Assembly (NCBI GenBank): GCA_965204875.1
Contig: OZ242020.1
Location: 1,364,001-1,428,000 of the forward strand
DNA: 64,000 nt
Source: Aldehydirespirator sp965204875
GTDB lineage: Bacteria > Actinomycetota > Acidimicrobiia > Acidimicrobiales > Aldehydirespiratoraceae
Direction: 5' to 3'
Shown here: positions 59,874 to 64,000 of the stretch, piece by piece
Numbering within the stretch: the stretch's first letter is position 1
Layout: every line of letters begins with the position of its first letter
Made by a program: the position numbers and the translations under genes
The notes under the pieces: model-generated
Seen by the model: the letters and a program-made list of their open reading frames with translations, nothing else
Told to the model about the DNA's origin: nothing
Database searches by the model: none

Positions 59874-60835
59874 ACAGGCAGGCCGCGCCGCTGGTCGAGA
59901 GCCGGGAGCTGAGCGTTCACTACGCCCGCTGGGTCGGCAGCCGGCGCCGCACGGTCCACGCCTTGGACGACTTCAGCATCACCATCGCGCCGGGCGAGAC
60001 GGTCGGGCTGGTGGGCGAGTCCGGTTGCGGCAAGTCCACAGCCGGACGCGCCCTGCTGGGTGCGGTGAAGCCCACGCAGGGCCGGGTGTTCTTCGCGGGC
60101 GAGGATGTGACGGATCTGAGCCGGCGGCGCTGGCGGGCCATGCGCAAGCGGGTTCAGATGATCTTCCAGGACCCCTACTCGGCGCTCAATCCCAGGCTCA
60201 AGGTGGGCGAGAGCATCGCCGAGCCCCTGCTGGTGCACACCCGGATGCGCGGTGCCGAGCTAGCCGACGCCGTGGCCGAGCTGCTTGAGATGGTGGGCAT
60301 GACCGCCGGCGCGGCCGGCAAGTACCCGCACGCCTTCTCCGGCGGCCAGCGCCAGCGCATCGTCATCGCCCGCGCCCTGGCGCTGCGGCCGGGGTTCATC
60401 GTGGCAGACGAGGCCACCGCCGCGCTGGACGTTTCGATCCAGGCGCAGATCGTCAACCTGCTGGTCGAGCTCAAGGAGAGTGTGGGCCTGTCGTACCTGT
60501 TCATCTCCCACAACCTGGCCGTCGTGCGCCACATCTCGGACCGGGTCGCCATCATGTACCTCGGCCACCTGATGGAGTTGGGCAGCCATCACGACATCTA
60601 TGACAACCCGACCCATCCCTACTCCCAGGCGCTGCTGTCGGCCGTGCCCGTGCCCGACCCCACGACCCGCCGCCGCCACGAACCCCTGACCGGCGACCTG
60701 CCCAGCCCCATGAGCCCGCCGAGGGGCTGCCGCCTCAACACCCGCTGCCCGCTGGCGATATCGCGGTGCTTCGAGGAGCGTCCGCCGCTCACAGGGCGCA
60801 CGCCCGGCCACCTGGTGGCCTGCTGGGTGAATTGA
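59870..60835 (+). CDS. Oligopeptide-type ABC ATPase, DppF family
   Basis: 321 residues from a GTG overlapping the DppD-like stop. Walker A VGESGCGKSTAGRALLG, signature FSGGQRQRIVIA, Walker B FIVADEATAALD and the C-terminal RGCRLNTRCPLA motif. Second ATPase of the heterodimeric transporter. Confidence 0.94.
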   Translation: MNRQAAPLVESRELSVHYARWVGSRRRTVHALDDFSITIAPGETVGLVGESGCGKSTAGRALLGAVKPTQGRVFFAGEDVTDLSRRRWRAMRKRVQMIFQDPYSALNPRLKVGESIAEPLLVHTRMRGAELADAVAELLEMVGMTAGAAGKYPHAFSGGQRQRIVIARALALRPGFIVADEATAALDVSIQAQIVNLLVELKESVGLSYLFISHNLAVVRHISDRVAIMYLGHLMELGSHHDIYDNPTHPYSQALLSAVPVPDPTTRRRHEPLTGDLPSPMSPPRGCRLNTRCPLAISRCFEERPPLTGRTPGHLVACWVN

Positions 60836-60918
60836 GCGGTTCACGCGGTCGCGCCAGCCGGGCCAGACCCCCGAGCAACGGCAGCCCAAGCCCCCAACCC
60901 AGCGACACGGACCGGGCT

Positions 60919-62070
60919 GTGAGCCCGATGACGGCGCGCACGGTCACCTTCGGGTACCTGTTCACGCTCTACTTCATCCTGGGCGGCGCCGAGACGATGA
61001 TCTCGCCGCTGTTCCCGCTCCTGCGCAACGACCTTGCCCTCGACGAGAGCCATCAGGCCGCCATCCTCGCGGCCGTGGCGGCGGGCAGCGCCTCCTTCAA
61101 CGTGATCGCGGGAGCGTCGAGCCGGCTGCTGAGCGATCGGGCCCTGGTTCGTGCCACCGCGGTGTGCCTGGCAGCGGGCATGGCGCTGTCGGCGGCGGCG
61201 AGGGATTTCTGGCTGTTGCTGGGAGGCCAGGCCATGCTCGGCATCGCCTTCGGGATCTTCTTCCCTCCGGCGCTTGCCAGCGTGGCGCGCATGTACCCGC
61301 GAGCGCGGGGCAAGGCCATCGCCATCTGGGGGCAGGCGTACTCCTTCGGGCTGGCCGCAGCCGCCTTGAGCGGCTTCGCGGGAGGCGCCTGGCGCTGGGT
61401 GTTCATCGGTTGCGCGGTACCGGCCGTGCTCGCCGTCGGCTACGTGCCCCGCTGGGTCGAGCCGGAGCGCGACCCCTCGCCACCGCCGCTGGCCGCCCAG
61501 TTGCTGCAGTACGCCCGCCGCCAGTCCTACCGGCTGGCCGCGTGCGCCAGCTTCGGCGGCCTGTCCATGCACTTCGTCGTAATCGGCTTCTCGCCCGTGT
61601 ACTTCGTGGACCGGGGTGTAGACCTGAGGCTGGTGGCCGCGCTGCTGGCCGCCGGAAGAGCGCTGTCCGGGGCGGTGAAGCTCGTGGGAGGCGCACTGTA
61701 TGACCGCCGGGGCGGTCCGTGGACGGCTCGGCTGATCCTGCTGGCGACCTCTGCGCTGGGGGTTCCCCTGCTGCTGGCGCCGGCGGAGCTGGGGGTTTGG
61801 CTGCTGGTGCCCTTCGTCGGCATGGCGGTGTCGGCGATGCCGGTGGCCAACACCATGCTGGTCGCCGCGCTGCCGCCGCAGTCGGGCTGGGGCATCGGCA
61901 CCTTCCGCGCCGGGCTTCTGGGGCTGGCGGCACTGCTGTCGGCCGTGGTCAGCGTGCTTCTGGGCCGGGGGGTGCCGCTGTCAGTGCTGATGACGGCCGC
62001 TCTGTGCCTGCCCGTGCTGGTGGCCGTCGCCCTCCATCGCGCCGTGGACACCGGCAGCGGGATCCGCTAA
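60919..62070 (+). CDS. Major facilitator superfamily transporter
   Basis: 383 residues from a GTG at 60919 (ATG at 60928 possible). Twelve hydrophobic segments; RMYPRARGKAIAIWGQAYSFG is the motif-B/C-like region of metabolite:proton symporters of the ACS/oxalate-formate type. It lies 83 nt after the ATPase gene and near an oxalyl-CoA-synthetase-like gene, so a small carboxylate is a possible substrate. Confidence 0.87.
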   Translation: MSPMTARTVTFGYLFTLYFILGGAETMISPLFPLLRNDLALDESHQAAILAAVAAGSASFNVIAGASSRLLSDRALVRATAVCLAAGMALSAAARDFWLLLGGQAMLGIAFGIFFPPALASVARMYPRARGKAIAIWGQAYSFGLAAAALSGFAGGAWRWVFIGCAVPAVLAVGYVPRWVEPERDPSPPPLAAQLLQYARRQSYRLAACASFGGLSMHFVVIGFSPVYFVDRGVDLRLVAALLAAGRALSGAVKLVGGALYDRRGGPWTARLILLATSALGVPLLLAPAELGVWLLVPFVGMAVSAMPVANTMLVAALPPQSGWGIGTFRAGLLGLAALLSAVVSVLLGRGVPLSVLMTAALCLPVLVAVALHRAVDTGSGIR

Positions 62071-62483
62071 TTGACCTTGTCGATGACCCTGAAGGCGTAG
62101 CTGCGCTGCTCGTCGCCGAGCGTGGCTCGCACGCGGTACCCGCCGGCTTTGGGAAAGTGGACGATGCCGCTGACCACCAGCGGCGAGCGGCTGTCAGAAC
62201 CGGGCACCTTGCCGGGCGGCCGGCCCACCTCGATGTTGGCGGTGGCCTCCATAAGGTGTTCGTGGCCATCCTCGTCCTCGACCCTGATGACCACAAGGTG
62301 GGGCTGGTTGGTCTCCATCCACGGCACCAGCACCGAAAGGGCGATGGAGAAGTGCTGGGGCGCGGGCTGGTTGCCCTCCTGATACGACCGCGTGACCGTG
62401 TCCCAGCCCGCTCCGCTCAGATACAGCAGCCCGTTCTGCACTTCAGCATGGTTCGCCAGGGTCAACAACTCGATCTCCGCCAT
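62067..62483 (-). CDS. Small conserved actinobacterial protein (DUF6941-like)
   Basis: 138 residues from the ATG at 62483. A beta-rich soluble protein beginning AEIELLTLANHAEVQNGLLY, followed by LSGAGWDTV, SVLVPWMETNQPHL and VHFPKAGGYRVRATL. It resembles a small family I associate with DUF6941; function unknown. Its stop overlaps that of the convergent MFS gene by 4 nt. Confidence 0.7.
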   Translation of the reverse strand: MAEIELLTLANHAEVQNGLLYLSGAGWDTVTRSYQEGNQPAPQHFSIALSVLVPWMETNQPHLVVIRVEDEDGHEHLMEATANIEVGRPPGKVPGSDSRSPLVVSGIVHFPKAGGYRVRATLGDEQRSYAFRVIDKVN

Positions 62484-62524
62484 AAGCACCGAGTCTACGA
62501 GAGTGCGCGGAAGGCCAGGTTGCT

Positions 62525-64000
62525 TCAGGATCCGGTCAAGCCGAGGCGCTCGGCCAGACCCAGGCGCTGGAGCTTGCCGGTGGGCCCCTTGGGGAGCTCG
62601 TCGAGGACCAGCACACGGCGCGGCACCTTGAACCCGGCGAGCGACTCCGACAGGAAGGCGCGCAGCTGCCGCTCGTCCACGGTGGTGCCCTCGGCCGCCA
62701 CGACCGCGGCGGCCACGTCCTCGCCGAGCTTGGGGTGTGGCACCGCGAAGGTCACGGCCTGCGCCACGCTCCGATGGCGCAGCAGGGCCTCGTCCACCTC
62801 CAGCGGGGAGACCTTCTCGCCGCCCCGGTTGATCTGCTCCTTGAGCCGCCCGGTGAGGAAGAGGTAGCCGTCGGTGTCCAGGTATCCCTCGTCGCCGGTG
62901 CGGAACCAGCCGGACGTGAAGGCGGCGGCGTCAGCGGCCGGGTTGTTCTCGTAGCCGTCGATCACCGTGGGCCCCTTGATCGACACCTCGCCGCGCTCGC
63001 CCGGCGGCAGCGGCCTGCCAGCGCTGTCGAGCACGGCCAGCTCGACACCGCTGGACACCCCGACCGAGCGGGCCTTGGCGGGCGCCGGAGGCAGCGGGTT
63101 GGAGCACATCTGGTGGGTGGCCTCGGTCATGCCGTAGGACTCGATCACGGGCGCGCCGAACAGGTCGCGCAACTCTTGCAGCACCGGCTCGGGCAGTGAC
63201 GCCGACGACGACCGCACGAAGCGCAGCCCGGCGGCGCGGGCCGTGTCGCGGTGGCGGGCGGAGCGGGCGATCACCATCTGGTGCATGGTGGGCACCGCCG
63301 TGTAGTAGGTGGGACGCAGCGCCTCCAGCTGCGCGAAGAACCCGAAGGCGTCGAACCCCTGCGTGCATGCCACGGACGCCCCGACTGACAGCGGCGCCAG
63401 CAGCCCGGCCATCAGACCGTGTATGTGGAACAGCGGCATCACGTTGAGCGACCGGTCCCCTGCGGTGAGCGCCAGCGATCCGGCTATCGCCGCGGCGGAG
63501 CGGGTCAGGTTCCGTTGACGCAGAGGCACGATCTTGGGACGAGACGTCGTGCCCGAGGTGTGAAGCACCAGCGCCACATCGTCCGCTGCCGGCTCCGCGG
63601 CTGAGACACCCGCAGGAGCGGCCGGCTCGACCGCGAGTTCCAGCGAGCCGGGACCGTCCGATGCGCTGCCCGACAGCAGCAGCGACGCCAATGCGGTGCC
63701 GCGGGCCGCTTGCCGGGCAGCGATGCCGGAGTCGTCGGGACGGGTGATCAGCGCTGCCGCAGAGAGGTCCTCGAGATAGAAGCGAAGCTCCGAGCTGCGG
63801 TACTGGGGGTTGAGCGGCGCGGCACAGCCGGTGACGGTCGCGGCAAGGAAGGCGATCGCCATCTCTGCGCCGTTGGGCAACACGAGAGCGATGCGGTCGC
63901 CGGCACCGAGCCCCGCTGCCCTCAGCTGCGCGCCCAGCCGCTCCACCTCGGAGCGCAGCTCGGCGTGGCTGAACACCGAGCCGCCCGCGGTGATGATCGC
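62525..64000 (-). CDS. Acyl-CoA synthetase (AMP-binding), N-terminus off the window
   Basis: 492 codons open to the window edge; a GTG at 63976 is internal to conserved sequence, so the true start is upstream. The P-loop-like LHTSGTTSRPKIVPL, SYGMTEATHQMCSNPLPP, GWFRTGDEGYLDTDGYLFLTG and the C-terminal lysine in PKGPTGKLQRLGL are intact. The ATHQMCSNPLPP segment resembles oxalate-CoA ligases (AAE3/Pcs60-like) more than long-chain fatty-acid ligases. It adenylates a carboxylate and forms its CoA thioester. Confidence 0.9.
   Translation of the reverse strand, partial: AIITAGGSVFSHAELRSEVERLGAQLRAAGLGAGDRIALVLPNGAEMAIAFLAATVTGCAAPLNPQYRSSELRFYLEDLSAAALITRPDDSGIAARQAARGTALASLLLSGSASDGPGSLELAVEPAAPAGVSAAEPAADDVALVLHTSGTTSRPKIVPLRQRNLTRSAAAIAGSLALTAGDRSLNVMPLFHIHGLMAGLLAPLSVGASVACTQGFDAFGFFAQLEALRPTYYTAVPTMHQMVIARSARHRDTARAAGLRFVRSSSASLPEPVLQELRDLFGAPVIESYGMTEATHQMCSNPLPPAPAKARSVGVSSGVELAVLDSAGRPLPPGERGEVSIKGPTVIDGYENNPAADAAAFTSGWFRTGDEGYLDTDGYLFLTGRLKEQINRGGEKVSPLEVDEALLRHRSVAQAVTFAVPHPKLGEDVAAAVVAAEGTTVDERQLRAFLSESLAGFKVPRRVLVLDELPKGPTGKLQRLGLAERLGLTGS

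Overview
The window is 64 kb of high-GC, gene-dense DNA from an actinobacterium. WhiB and TatA, a DivIVA-like protein, an F420-type luciferase-family oxidoreductase, a DUF2342-type metallohydrolase, a b558-type succinate dehydrogenase and an S-layer-homology protein with a long threonine linker together suggest an uncultured member of class Acidimicrobiia. That placement is inference from gene content only. No rRNA, tRNA, CRISPR or IS element was recognised.

Layout. 1-8 kb: cell-shape and envelope genes (DivIVA-like protein, Lon-like PDZ protease, mreB), moaE and an epimerase. 8-13.5 kb: MFS, ppk1, tatA, whiB. 13.7-22.6 kb: thioesterase, VWA protein and its MoxR-type AAA+ partner, a PhyH-rhodanese fusion, a MaoC hydratase, a catalytically degenerate GH1-like protein. 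22.7-32.6 kb: a purine module (adenine deaminase, XRE-cupin regulator, BMP-type nucleoside ABC importer) beside two Rieske-type oxygenase genes, one lacking its Rieske cluster; a similar palindrome lies upstream of both units. 32.7-42.6 kb: sdhCAB, a DUF368 lipid-carrier transporter, DUF1214, a sulfotransferase, a coiled-coil membrane protein, an EamA exporter, a phosphoribosyltransferase. 42.8-45.5 kb: a large surface protein with a G13 tract near its 5' end. 45.8-53 kb: LLM oxidoreductase, fused EtfBA, a MazF/ribbon-helix-helix toxin-antitoxin pair, SDR, RidA, GlcG-like protein, MFS. 53-56.4 kb: a lower-GC island with a DNA methyltransferase and a PD-(D/E)xK restriction endonuclease. 56.9-64 kb: a four-gene oligopeptide-type ABC transporter, MFS, a small conserved protein and a truncated acyl-CoA synthetase.

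The most unusual pattern is recurrent short tandem duplication centred on gene junctions. At moaE/downstream gene, ABC ATPase/permease, permease/permease, sdhC/sdhA and antitoxin/toxin, the DNA spanning the upstream stop and downstream start (ATGA, GTGA or TGA-ATG) is present in 2-5 copies, often with a 32-nt period. Similar repeats occur in frame in the linkers of two fusion proteins (EtfB-EtfA, PhyH-rhodanese), so junction amplification may have created those fusions. Together with the G13 tract, the threonine-codon microsatellite and three membrane-anchored coiled-coil proteins with internal repeats, this suggests a genome shaped by slipped-strand or microhomology duplication at translational boundaries. 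I know of no description of it.
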